From positions 1 through 64,000 of the forward strand of contig JBOGKM010000098.1 in the NCBI GenBank assembly GCA_050747745.1: a DNA stretch of 64,000 nt, written 5' to 3'. The notes beneath the pieces were generated by a model, which made no database searches, was not told the origin of the DNA, and saw only the letters and a list, made by a program, of their open reading frames with translations. Positions 1 to 8,019 of this stretch are shown one piece after another (position 1 is the stretch's first letter; the number at the start of each line of letters is the position of its first letter). Made by a program: the position numbers and the translations under genes. This stretch comes from SCQP01 sp050747745 (GTDB taxonomy: Bacteria > Acidobacteriota > Terriglobia > Terriglobales > SCQP01).

Positions 1-188
1 CGGGCCGCGAGCAGCGGCGGCAACTGCGCCGCCGCTGCTCGCGCCTGCTCGAAGATCGCCAGCGCCGTTGGGACATCCGTCGGGCTTGCCGGCCCCGACT
101 GCCCGAGCGCCAAAAAGACGCCGGCCGCGCACCCGGCGGCCGCCACGCACCCGGCCACACCCCGCCGGGACCAGGGACAACGGCTCAT
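1..188 (-). CDS. Exported protein, N-terminal part only (runs off the left edge)
   Basis: Reading leftwards from an ATG at 188-186, the frame stays open to the window edge (about 62 codons). The ATG overlaps the TGA of the Cys-rich peptide gene as ATGA, so the two are probably translationally coupled. The N-terminus has basic residues (R8, R9) followed by a hydrophobic Ala/Gly/Val stretch of about 20 residues and then SGPASPTD, which looks like a signal peptide or membrane anchor. After it comes an Ala-rich amphipathic segment (ALAIFEQARAAAAQLPPLLA) that could begin a helical-repeat domain. I do not recognise a family and the gene is incomplete. Inference: its product is exported and works with the neighbouring Cys-rich peptide. 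Confidence 0.6.
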   Translation of the reverse strand, partial: MSRCPWSRRGVAGCVAAAGCAAGVFLALGQSGPASPTDVPTALAIFEQARAAAAQLPPLLAA

Positions 189-397
189 TCCACCGGCCTG
201 CACCACTCGTGCGGCACCGCGTTACAGAGGCAGAGCAAGTAGTTCGTTCCGCCCTCGCCATAAGCCGTGCAGCCCTGTGCGCAACCGCCGCTGCCGCAGC
301 AACCGCCGCCGAAGGCGAGCGCAGGCTGCATGAGGGCCAAAGCCAGCACCGCCGTCCCGCCAATCCAAATCGTCGAACTGAGTATGCGCTTTACCAT
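185..397 (-). CDS. Small exported Cys-rich peptide (70 aa)
   Basis: The product has a clear Sec-type signal: MVKR, then a hydrophobic core through about residue 23, then PALAF, which suggests cleavage after ALA. The mature part is only about 40 residues and holds seven cysteines: GGGCCGSGGCAQGC, then CLC, then a C four residues from the end. I chose the ATG at 397 over the upstream in-frame ATG at 412 because GGAGGAAA lies at ideal distance before 397. A strong promoter sits just upstream, and the stop overlaps the start of the next exported protein. I recognise no family. It could be a peptide precursor, a metal-binding peptide or a disulfide-rich envelope protein. Confidence 0.7.
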   Translation of the reverse strand: MVKRILSSTIWIGGTAVLALALMQPALAFGGGCCGSGGCAQGCTAYGEGGTNYLLCLCNAVPHEWCRPVE

Positions 398-439
398 TCG
401 ATTTTCCTCCATTGTGGCGTTTCACCGCACCACGCGCGC

Positions 440-467
440 AGTATAAAAAAAAAAGGCCCGGCGTCAA
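440..467 (-). promoter_or_regulatory. Strong sigma-70-like promoter of the Cys-rich peptide operon
   Basis: On the minus strand a TTGACG box (467-462) is followed by a 16-nt spacer and TATACT (445-440). The spacer contains a run of ten T, rare in this GC-rich window. Predicted initiation is near 433, giving a leader of about 36 nt before the ATG at 397. This is the best promoter match I saw in the window. Confidence 0.65.
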
Positions 468-588
468 TAAGTTTTTTCCCTCCGCCGACGCTCGCCAAGC
501 CGCGCCCCATTCACCCGGTGCGCTGGCAAGCCGCCGCCGCGAGCCCCACCCCCCGCATGTTAACCTTAAGTTTCGTGTGTGGCGGAAA

Positions 589-1749
589 ATGATGGAACCA
601 CGAAAGCTCGCCGGCTTCGCGGCGGCAGCATCTTTAACACTGGGACTAGCAAGCTGCGGCGGCGGCGCCAAAAAGGCGCCGGTGCAGGCGCAGGCCGCCC
701 CGGCCATGCGCGCCATGCCGGTGCAGGTCGAAGTCGCTCAAAAAAAGCCAATTGCCAACACCTCGACCTACGTTGCCAGCATCCAGTCGCTGTCTTCGAT
801 GACCATCAGTCCGCAGGTCACCGGCGTACTTGAAAGCATCAATATCGAATCCGGCCAGCACGTCCGCCAGGGCCAGCTTCTGATGCTGATCGACCCCGAG
901 GCTCAGCAAGCCGAAGTCGCCAATCTCGAGCACTCCCGCGCCGCCCAGGCCGCGACCGTCCAGTTCGACCAGCAGCAGCTCAAGCGCGCCGAGCTGCTGT
1001 ATGAGGAAAAAATCGAAGCGCTATCAGATTATCAGCAGGCGCAGTCCACCTACAGCACCGCGCAGGCACAGTTGCGATCGCTGGACGCGCAGATCCGGCA
1101 GGCGAAAGTGACGCTCGGCTATTATCGGATCACCGCGCCGCGCGCGGGTGTCGTGGGCGACATTCCAGTGCGGGTGGGCGACACGGTGGCGCCGGGCACG
1201 ATGCTGACTACGCTGGATTCGACCCAGGGCACGCAGGTGTACGTGCAGGTGCCGCTGGAGGAATCCGCCAAGCTGAAACCTGGCTTGCCGGTTGCGGTGC
1301 TCAATGGGCAGGACCAGGTAATGGCCCGGAGCACCATATTTTTCGTCTCGCCGCAGGTGGACCCGACCACCCAGACGATTCTGGTCAAGGCGAACCTCAC
1401 CGGGCCGGCGGCGGCAAGCCTGAGGACACAGCAGTACGTGCAGGCGCGCATCACCTGGGGCACGCATCAGGGCTTCTCCTTCCCGGTGCTGGCGGAAGTG
1501 CAGGAGGCGGGCGCAACCTTCCTCGATCTGGCACAGCCGCGGGGCAAAGGCTATATGGTGCACGAACAACAGGTCACGCTCGGCGCGATCACCGGAAACA
1601 ACGTGGAAGTCTTGTCGGGGCTGACCGCGGGACAAATGGTGATCGTGTCGCAGCATCAGATTCTGTCCGAGGGCATGCCGGTTTTTCCCATGCCGCGCGG
1701 CGGATCCGGCCACACCAGCAGCGGCCATAGCGCGCGGCCGGGCGACTAG
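589..1749 (+). CDS. RND efflux periplasmic adaptor (membrane fusion) lipoprotein
   Basis: This is an AcrA/MexA-type adaptor of 386 residues that would link an inner-membrane RND pump to an outer-membrane channel. The N-terminus MMEPRK plus a hydrophobic stretch ends in the lipobox LASC (Cys23 from this start), so the mature protein is lipid-anchored. Then come the lipoyl half-motifs (ISPQVTGVLESINIESGQHV and ITAPRAGVVGDI), separated by an alpha-hairpin around residues 100-165, then the beta-barrel and membrane-proximal domains. The long upstream frame extension lacks a signal peptide, so I start at 589; the next codon (592) is also ATG. The RND pump begins 8 nt downstream, so the pair is an operon. 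A Gly/Ser/His-rich tail ends the protein. Confidence 0.92.
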   Translation: MMEPRKLAGFAAAASLTLGLASCGGGAKKAPVQAQAAPAMRAMPVQVEVAQKKPIANTSTYVASIQSLSSMTISPQVTGVLESINIESGQHVRQGQLLMLIDPEAQQAEVANLEHSRAAQAATVQFDQQQLKRAELLYEEKIEALSDYQQAQSTYSTAQAQLRSLDAQIRQAKVTLGYYRITAPRAGVVGDIPVRVGDTVAPGTMLTTLDSTQGTQVYVQVPLEESAKLKPGLPVAVLNGQDQVMARSTIFFVSPQVDPTTQTILVKANLTGPAAASLRTQQYVQARITWGTHQGFSFPVLAEVQEAGATFLDLAQPRGKGYMVHEQQVTLGAITGNNVEVLSGLTAGQMVIVSQHQILSEGMPVFPMPRGGSGHTSSGHSARPGD

Positions 1750-1757
1750 GGACCGCC

Positions 1758-4700
1758 ATGGTTCAGTTTTTTATCCGGCGGCCGATTTTCGCCAGCGTGC
1801 TCGCCCTGCTAATCGTGCTGGCGGGGGCAATCTCCATTACCGGCTTGCCCATAGCGCAATATCCCACCATCTCGCCGCCCGCCATTCAGGTCAGTGCAAC
1901 CGACATCGGGGCCAATGCCCAGGAAGTCGAAGCGGCGGTAACCTATCCGCTGGAAGAGGCCATCAACGGCGTGCCGGGCATGATGTACCTGTCCAGCAGC
2001 AGCACCAACAGCGGTCAATCCTCCATCACCGTCACCTTCGACATCGGTACCAACCTGGACCTGGCGCAGGTCAGCGTGGTCAATCGGGTGCAGAGCGTGC
2101 TCGGCGAGCTGCCCGCCTCGGTGACGCAAACCGGGCTGGACGTCCGGGAGGCGCCAAGCGCGGGCGGCTTCGTTTTCATCGCCGGCTTCTACTCGCCCGG
2201 CAACCAGTACGGCAACCTGTTCATCAGCAACTACCTCGCGCAGAACGTGACCGACCCGCTCACGCGCGTGCCCGGCGTGTCCAGCGCCACCGTGTTCGGC
2301 GCGCAGATCTACGCCATGCGCATCTGGCTGGATCCGGCCAAGCTGGCCGCGCGCGGACTGACGGCCAGCGATGTGCTGAGCGCGGTCGGGGAGCAAAACG
2401 TCGAGGTGGGCGCCGGTTCCGTGGGCGCGCCCCCGGCGCCGGCGGGCCAGAGCTACGAGATCAGCGTGCGCACCACCGGCCTGCTGACCACGCCGCAACA
2501 ATTCGACAGCATCATTCTCAAAACCGAAAGCAACGGCACCCTGGTGCGGCTCAGCGATGTCGGCCACGCCGAATTGGGGGCTGAGGACTACAGCACCGCC
2601 ATTGATTACAACGGCGCCCAGGGGGTGGGCGTGGCCGTCAGCCAACTCCCGGGCGCGAATCTGCTGGCCGTGAATACGGCAGCGCGAGCGGAGCTAGCGC
2701 AGCTCGCCAAGCGCTTTCCGCCCGGGCTCAAGTACGCCATCGCCTTCGACTCCACCACCGCCGTCAGCGAGGGCATCAGCGATGTGCTGGTGACGCTGAT
2801 TGAGGCCATCATCATCGTCATCGTGGTGATGTTCTTTTTCCTGCAGGACTGGCGCACCACCATCATTCCCGGCTGCACCATCCCGGTGTCGCTGATTGGC
2901 GCTTTCATTTTCGTCAAAGGCTTCGGTTTTTCTATCAACATGCTGACGCTTTTCGCCATCATCCTGGCCACCGGCCTGGTGGTGGATGACGCCATCGTGG
3001 TGGTGGAAAACGTCGAGCGACATTTGTCCGAGGGCGTTACCGAGCCGCACCGGGCGACCTCGGTGGCCATGGCGGAGGTCACCGGCGCGGTGGTGGCAAC
3101 CGGGCTGGTGCTGGTGTCGGTATTCGTGCCGGTTTCCATGTTCCCGGGCACCACCGGCATTTTGTTCCGCCAGTTCGGCTTGACCATCGCCTTTTCCGTG
3201 GTGATTTCCGTCTTCAACTCAGTGACGCTGTCGCCGGCGCTGTCGGCGCTGCTGCTCAAGCACAAGCCCGAAGGCAAGCGCGGACTCTGGGGATTGATCA
3301 ACCGCGCCATTGAGGCGTTCACGCACGGTTACCGGCGCTTTCTGTCTGATCTGATCCGCTGGCGCTGGGTGGTGGGGGCATGTTTTCTGGCGGCGCTGGT
3401 GGCCACCTGGTGGGTCTACACCGTCGTGCCGCAGGCCTTTCTGCCCTCCGAGGACATGGGCAGCTTCTATCTGCTCATTCAGGCGCCGCCCGGGGCATCG
3501 CTGGACTACACCATGGGCGTGGCGCGCCAGGCCGAGGCGGTCGTGGCCCAACAGCCCGAGGTGGCCGGCGATGTGGCCGTCGGCGGATTCGGCTTTTCCG
3601 GCTCGGCGCCCAACAGCGGCATGGTCTTCGTCAGCCTCAAGCCCTTCAATGAGCGCCAGGGACCGCAGCACAGCGCCACCGCGGTGGTGAACCGGCTGCG
3701 CGGACAGCTCTTCATGATTCCCGGCGCCATGGTGGTGCCCTTTCTGCCGCCGCCCATTCAGGGGCTGAGCCGTTTCGGCGGCTTCCAGTTCGAAGTGGTC
3801 GATCAGGGCGGACACACGCCGCAAGAGTTGTACAACGCCACCGAGGCGGTGGTGGCGGCCGGCAATCGGAGCCCGGACTTGACCGGACTGTTCAGCAGTT
3901 TCACGGCGGATGATCCGCAGTTTGTCGTCTCCATTAACCGCGACAAGGCGAAGAGCCTGAACGTGCCGCTCAATGCCATCAGCTCCACTCTGGAAGGCTA
4001 CATGGGTTCGGTCTACGTCAACAACTTCATCTTCGACGCTCGCACCTACCGCGTCTACGTGCAGGCCAGCTCGGAGTTCCGCAACAATCCCAAAGATATT
4101 GGCGAATACTACGTGCGCAGCAATGGCGGGCAGATGATTCCGCTCTCCGGCTTGGTGACGGTCAGCGAAACCAGCTCGGCACAGGTGATTCCGCATTACA
4201 ACATCCTCCGCGCCACCGAAATTGACGGCTCGGCGGCGCCCGGCGTATCCAGCGGACAGGCGATTACGGCCATGGAGCAGGTCGCCGACAAAGTGCTGCC
4301 GCAGGGATTCTCTTACGCCTGGACCGGAATCTCGCTGCAGCAGATCGAATCGGCGGGTAAAACCGGACTGCTGTTCGGGTTGGGCATTCTCGTGGTGTTC
4401 CTGGTGCTGGCGGCGCAGTATGAAAGCTGGACGCTGCCCTTCATCGTCCTGCTGGGTGTGCCGGTAGCGGTGCTTGGTGGTCTCGGGGCGCAAGCGATTG
4501 CCGGCCTGCAGGACGACATTTTTTGCAAGATCGGCCTGATCATGCTGATCGGTCTGGCGGCGAAAAACGCCATTCTGATCGTCGAGTTCGCCGAGCAGTT
4601 GCGCCGTCGCGGCTTGCCGCTGGTCGAAGCCGCGGTGGAGGCGGCGCGCATCCGCCTGCGGCCGATTCTGATGACCTCGATCGCCTTTATCCTGGGGGTG

Positions 4701-4871
4701 GTGCCTCTGATGGTGGCCACCGGCTCCGGCGCCAACGGACAGCACTCCGTGGGCACGACCGTGTTCGGCGGCATGCTGCTGTCCACTTTCCTGAATCTTG
4801 TCTTTATTCCCGTGCTCTATGTGATCGTCGAAATGGCGCGCGAGCGCCGCCACGGTCAGCTAGTCAGCTAG
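1758..4871 (+). CDS. RND (HAE1/AcrB-type) efflux inner-membrane transporter
   Basis: At 1037 residues this is the usual length for hydrophobe/amphiphile RND pumps, proton-driven exporters of drugs or lipophilic compounds. The start MVQFFIRRPIFASVLALLIV is the classic RND N-terminus, with helix 1 leading into a large periplasmic loop. The proton-relay acidic pair in helix 4 is present (VVDDAIVVVEN, D410-D411), as is the helix-10 lysine (AAKNAILIVEF, K936). A second periplasmic loop lies between about residues 560 and 870. It follows the adaptor gene directly. No outer-membrane factor follows, so a TolC-like partner would have to be encoded elsewhere. Substrate cannot be read from sequence. Confidence 0.95.
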   Translation: MVQFFIRRPIFASVLALLIVLAGAISITGLPIAQYPTISPPAIQVSATDIGANAQEVEAAVTYPLEEAINGVPGMMYLSSSSTNSGQSSITVTFDIGTNLDLAQVSVVNRVQSVLGELPASVTQTGLDVREAPSAGGFVFIAGFYSPGNQYGNLFISNYLAQNVTDPLTRVPGVSSATVFGAQIYAMRIWLDPAKLAARGLTASDVLSAVGEQNVEVGAGSVGAPPAPAGQSYEISVRTTGLLTTPQQFDSIILKTESNGTLVRLSDVGHAELGAEDYSTAIDYNGAQGVGVAVSQLPGANLLAVNTAARAELAQLAKRFPPGLKYAIAFDSTTAVSEGISDVLVTLIEAIIIVIVVMFFFLQDWRTTIIPGCTIPVSLIGAFIFVKGFGFSINMLTLFAIILATGLVVDDAIVVVENVERHLSEGVTEPHRATSVAMAEVTGAVVATGLVLVSVFVPVSMFPGTTGILFRQFGLTIAFSVVISVFNSVTLSPALSALLLKHKPEGKRGLWGLINRAIEAFTHGYRRFLSDLIRWRWVVGACFLAALVATWWVYTVVPQAFLPSEDMGSFYLLIQAPPGASLDYTMGVARQAEAVVAQQPEVAGDVAVGGFGFSGSAPNSGMVFVSLKPFNERQGPQHSATAVVNRLRGQLFMIPGAMVVPFLPPPIQGLSRFGGFQFEVVDQGGHTPQELYNATEAVVAAGNRSPDLTGLFSSFTADDPQFVVSINRDKAKSLNVPLNAISSTLEGYMGSVYVNNFIFDARTYRVYVQASSEFRNNPKDIGEYYVRSNGGQMIPLSGLVTVSETSSAQVIPHYNILRATEIDGSAAPGVSSGQAITAMEQVADKVLPQGFSYAWTGISLQQIESAGKTGLLFGLGILVVFLVLAAQYESWTLPFIVLLGVPVAVLGGLGAQAIAGLQDDIFCKIGLIMLIGLAAKNAILIVEFAEQLRRRGLPLVEAAVEAARIRLRPILMTSIAFILGVVPLMVATGSGANGQHSVGTTVFGGMLLSTFLNLVFIPVLYVIVEMARERRHGQLVS

Positions 4872-4888
4872 TCAGCATCTCAGCTGAC
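4855..4888. repeat. Short tandem GTCAGC repeat ending in a hairpin
   Basis: Three copies of GTCAGC spaced by TA (4855-4876) span the stop codon of the RND gene. The third copy pairs with GCTGAC at 4883-4888 across a 6-nt loop. No T-tract follows, so a classical terminator is doubtful. Confidence 0.5.
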
Positions 4889-4890
4889 GA

Positions 4891-5102
4891 TCATGCCCAA
4901 CCCATCCCGATTTGCCAGGAATGCCGCATCTCCGCTTCGGAATCGCGCCCGCAACCCTCGGCAATATTCGCCCCGATTGAGACAGCGGCACCGCGCACCA
5001 ACCAGCGCTGGCGCTGTAGGCCTCTTTCGTCAGCACAAACGCCTTCTGCCCATCCGCCGGCATGCGGAAATCCCTCACGCTCCCGGACGCTACCAGCGCC
5101 AC
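4891..5102 (-). pseudogene. Frameshifted four-helix-bundle protein remnant (23S rRNA intervening-sequence protein family)
   Basis: Two overlapping minus-strand frames each carry half of this family's signature. The first frame (5102 to about 4998) has SVRDFRMPADGQKAFVLTKE, resembling the usual VRDFxxLxVWQKAxxL start. The second frame (about 4995-4891) has AVSIGANIAEGCGR followed by DSEAEMRHSWQIGMG, matching the core AVSIPxNIAEGxGR region. One frameshift near 4996 is needed to join them, and the expected C-terminal helix is missing because a stop follows at 4891. Intact members are about 115-130 residues. It lies between convergent genes with no intact copy in the window. Confidence 0.7.
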
Positions 5103-5140
5103 CCGCGCCCCGCATCCCCCAAACGAGCGGTGCTGACAAG

Positions 5141-6649
5141 CTATTGCGGCCGGACCGTAATCGTTCCGCTAGTCGTCGTCAGCCGCACCTCCGGCCCCGC
5201 CGCCCGCGCCGCGTCCCCAAAGCCATTGTCCACGCTGCCGTTGGCAGCGTTCGCATCTAAATGAAAATGGCTGGCTGCGGGCAGCCTGAGCACGATGTCG
5301 GCATCGTGATCGTTCACCTGGATGGGAGCCGCCAGTGGCGCCAGAGTCGTCAGGCGAACCGATTCGTTGCGGTTGCTCACGCTCAACGGCCCCTGGAAGC
5401 CCTCAATCCGGATCTCGACATCGCGCGTGCGCAGTTGCACATTGCGCGCATCGCGGATGGCGATTTCGCCCAGATCGTAGTTGAGCTTGCCGGGCAGCGC
5501 CGCCAGCTCCAGGTCGGTGCGTTCGCTATGGAATTGCAGGCCCTGTTCGAGGTGCGAAAACTCCAGCGAACCGACATACTCGCCCTGCAGCAGCGTCACT
5601 CCGCTGACGTCGTGTACGGCGATATCGCCGCCCCCGCCCGTGATGCTGACATTACCCTGCACCCCGGACACTTGCACCGAGCCATGTCCAGCGCTGATCT
5701 GGACGTTGCCTTTAGCCCCGCTGACCGTGATCGCGCCGTGGCGCGAATGCAGGTCCAGCGGCGCGCCCCAGGCCGGAATGCTGATATCGCCATCACTGAT
5801 TTGCACGGTCAGTGGTGCCGCTGCCGGCAGCGTAAGCTGCAGATCCGCGCGCATCGCGTGCGGCGCATCCTCGCTTGCGGGCATTACCAGCCACTGCCCC
5901 GCTTCCTGCCGGATCAGCGGCTGCGCGCGCGCGAACATCTGTGCGGCATGGACATGCCCATCAGCATGCACCGTGTCCGCCACCGCCGCTGCGATGATAC
6001 CAGCCGGCCCCGCGGTTATGGTCACGTCCCCGCGATAGCCGCGTACCACCACCTCCGGCGGTCCCGTCAGCGGCACCGCCGCATGCGCTGCGGCTGAGAA
6101 CTGATAGCTCTCCAGAAACGGGTTCCAGCGGTCGAAATTAATGCCCCAGTAATCAGCCAGCTGTGACTGCCGGAAATGATATCCGCCGCTGAAGGCCAAT
6201 CCAAACACCACGATCACCACCACCAGTACGATTTCCCCGCCGGAAAGCCCTGAGCGCGTGCGCGCCGGCCGCGCAAAATGCTCCAGCAGCCGCGTCAGGC
6301 CCCACAGAATCAGTAGCAGCGGCCAATAGTTGGCGATCCAGGCGCCCACTGGCATCTGCGGCAGCGCGTGCCGCACCAGAATCAACACGCCCACAATCAG
6401 CGCCAGCAGCGGGAAAAACACGCTCGCCGCCAGCCGATGCCCAGCCGGCCGCGGCAGCAGCCGTCCAATCAGCCCCAGCGCACCAATAAAAACCAGAAAT
6501 GCCCCCGCTATGTCCGCGCCGTTGAAGCTCCCTCCCAGCATGTGCGCCAAGAGCAGCACGCCGATGGCGATCAGCACCAGCGGCCCCGCCACGCGGCGAA
6601 AACTGCAGGCCGCGCAGCGGCAGGGACCCGGTTGAGGTGAAGCAGCCAT
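5141..6649 (-). CDS. Membrane protein with LiaF-like helices and a DUF4097 beta-helix domain
   Basis: The 502-residue product begins with a Cys-containing cytoplasmic stretch (CRCAAC). About four to five hydrophobic segments follow in two bundles, between residues 20 and 165, the type seen in LiaI/LiaF-like proteins. The C-terminal 300 residues are a DUF4097-type repetitive beta structure, with repeated short strands such as ISAGHGSVQVSGVQGNVSIT and ending in TTTSGTITVRPQ. It is the last gene of an operon after an ECF sigma factor, an anti-sigma factor and a B-box membrane protein. That context suggests a role in envelope stress sensing or adhesion, but the function of DUF4097 proteins is not established. 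The extracytoplasmic placement of the beta domain is inferred. Confidence 0.85.
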   Translation of the reverse strand: MAASPQPGPCRCAACSFRRVAGPLVLIAIGVLLLAHMLGGSFNGADIAGAFLVFIGALGLIGRLLPRPAGHRLAASVFFPLLALIVGVLILVRHALPQMPVGAWIANYWPLLLILWGLTRLLEHFARPARTRSGLSGGEIVLVVVIVVFGLAFSGGYHFRQSQLADYWGINFDRWNPFLESYQFSAAAHAAVPLTGPPEVVVRGYRGDVTITAGPAGIIAAAVADTVHADGHVHAAQMFARAQPLIRQEAGQWLVMPASEDAPHAMRADLQLTLPAAAPLTVQISDGDISIPAWGAPLDLHSRHGAITVSGAKGNVQISAGHGSVQVSGVQGNVSITGGGGDIAVHDVSGVTLLQGEYVGSLEFSHLEQGLQFHSERTDLELAALPGKLNYDLGEIAIRDARNVQLRTRDVEIRIEGFQGPLSVSNRNESVRLTTLAPLAAPIQVNDHDADIVLRLPAASHFHLDANAANGSVDNGFGDAARAAGPEVRLTTTSGTITVRPQ

Positions 6650-6664
6650 GAATCGTGAACTCGC

Positions 6665-7345
6665 TCAGGAAGCGCGCTTGTTTTGCTGGCGCACCAGCAC
6701 ATAAATGCCGATGGCGATCAGGATCACCGGCCAGAAATATTTCGACGATTCGTAGTCGAAAAAGTTCATGCTCTTCAACAGAAAGATCGCACCGACCACG
6801 ATCAGAATGATAGCGGCGACGGGAGCGTTGACGCTGGGGGTATTGCCCAGGCTGAAGAAATCCTGCACCGGCAGTCCCGCCTGCATCTGCTTGGCGGTGC
6901 GATAGGAATCAATAACCATGTAGCAGTAGAAGCAAGCAATGCCGATGCCAAAAAAAGTGCCTACGACGTCGTTGGCGTTGTTGGTCATGGCAATCAGGAA
7001 GGCGAAGATCACCACCTGCACGAACGCTTTCAAGTATTGGCCGTTGTATACCGCGCCCACCCCCGGTATGAACCCCAGCGCCAGCGCCAGCCCTGGACTG
7101 GGCTTGTGTCCTGCCGGTGCGGCTGCATACACTGGCGCGGCCGCCGCTCCCGCAGCGGCCGCACCCGCCTCTCCGCCCGCGCCCGATGCGGCACTGGGCG
7201 GCGGCGCCACCCCCACCTGCCGGGCCAGGCATTCCTGGCAGTACACCACACCGTAAATTTCCCGCTGATCCTCGGCGCACAATGCCCGGCCGCAGCTGCG
7301 GCAGTAGGCCGTGGCCTCGCGGTCAGGATGGAGGTAACAGTTCAT
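6665..7345 (-). CDS. B-box zinc-finger membrane protein
   Basis: The 226-residue protein begins with a compact zinc-binding module (CYLHPDREATAYCRSC, then LCAEDQREIYGVVYCQEC), a B-box-like Cys/His set in residues 3-40. An Ala/Gly/Pro-rich linker follows, then hydrophobic segments near residues 85-105, 110-135 and 175-220. The last resembles LiaI/LiaF-like helix pairs. The start overlaps the stop of the anti-sigma gene by 4 nt (ATGA) and the DUF4097 gene begins 15 nt after it, so all are one operon. Role unknown; a membrane scaffold or sensor of the ECF circuit is plausible. Confidence 0.85.
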   Translation of the reverse strand: MNCYLHPDREATAYCRSCGRALCAEDQREIYGVVYCQECLARQVGVAPPPSAASGAGGEAGAAAAGAAAAPVYAAAPAGHKPSPGLALALGFIPGVGAVYNGQYLKAFVQVVIFAFLIAMTNNANDVVGTFFGIGIACFYCYMVIDSYRTAKQMQAGLPVQDFFSLGNTPSVNAPVAAIILIVVGAIFLLKSMNFFDYESSKYFWPVILIAIGIYVLVRQQNKRAS

Positions 7346-8019
7346 CGCGTTCTCCCATAAAATATCGGCGCCAAGCCTTCGGCCAGTTCGCTCGTATCCG
7401 GGCTGGCGCTCTGACTGCGGTTGTGTCCGCCGCCGCTGCCGTTGGCCGCGGGCCGGTTCTGATGCATTTCATGAATCGCCGCTTCGATCTCGTACACTAC
7501 GCGCAGATCGTGGTAGTACGCTACCCCGTGCGCCCAAGCGCGGTTGACGCTGCGGCTGATCGAACTCGTGAGGCTGGCGGGGCTGAGTGCCGCAGCGCCG
7601 CCCTCGGAAAACACCTGCCGTAAGTTGATTTGCGCCGCGTTGAGCAGCACAGCAACCGCAAACACCGACATCGCCACGCCCATGGCAAAGCGCGGCGACC
7701 GCACCCCCGCCCACAGCCGCGCCCACCCGTTCGCCGGCGCCGTCGCTGCCCTCCGGTACGGCAGCCCATGATGATGCGGCAGCGTCTGCGCCATGATCGC
7801 CGCCAGCATCCCCGGCGGCGGTTCCACCTCCCGCAACTCCGCCAGTTGCGTCTGTGCCGCGGCCACCGCTTCCACCAGCGCTGCGCACGCTGCGCACTCG
7901 TTCACGTGCTGGCGCGCCTGCGCCGCCAGCGGCGACGCCAGCGTCCCCTCGCGGTACTCGCTCAGCACCGGCTCAAATTGAGCGCAGCTCCAACCTGTAT
8001 TGCTCTCGCTCGCGCTCAT
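7342..8019 (-). CDS. Anti-sigma factor with zf-HC2-type zinc finger
   Basis: This 225-residue protein should bind and hold the ECF sigma factor encoded just upstream. Residues 9-50 carry the zinc-finger pattern of the family (CAQFEPVLSEYREG, then RQHVNECAACAALV, i.e. H-x3-C-x2-C). A single hydrophobic segment (FAMGVAMSVFAVAVLLNA, around residues 112-130) would anchor it in the membrane. The roughly 90-residue extracytoplasmic part contains a Gly/Asn/Ser-rich stretch near the C-terminus. Its ATG overlaps the sigma-factor stop (ATGA) and its own stop overlaps the B-box gene, which is typical sigma/anti-sigma coupling. Confidence 0.9.
   Translation of the reverse strand: MSASESNTGWSCAQFEPVLSEYREGTLASPLAAQARQHVNECAACAALVEAVAAAQTQLAELREVEPPPGMLAAIMAQTLPHHHGLPYRRAATAPANGWARLWAGVRSPRFAMGVAMSVFAVAVLLNAAQINLRQVFSEGGAAALSPASLTSSISRSVNRAWAHGVAYYHDLRVVYEIEAAIHEMHQNRPAANGSGGGHNRSQSASPDTSELAEGLAPIFYGRTR

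Noticed and set aside
68..592. A long plus-strand open frame across the left edge
   Set aside because: It overlaps the promoter and both exported-protein genes antisense, has Arg/Pro-rich low-complexity sequence and no family motif.
3219..4853. A 544-codon minus-strand open frame inside the RND transporter gene
   Set aside because: It is antisense to a clear RND pump; its His/Gln/Arg-rich composition is typical of a shadow frame in GC-rich DNA.
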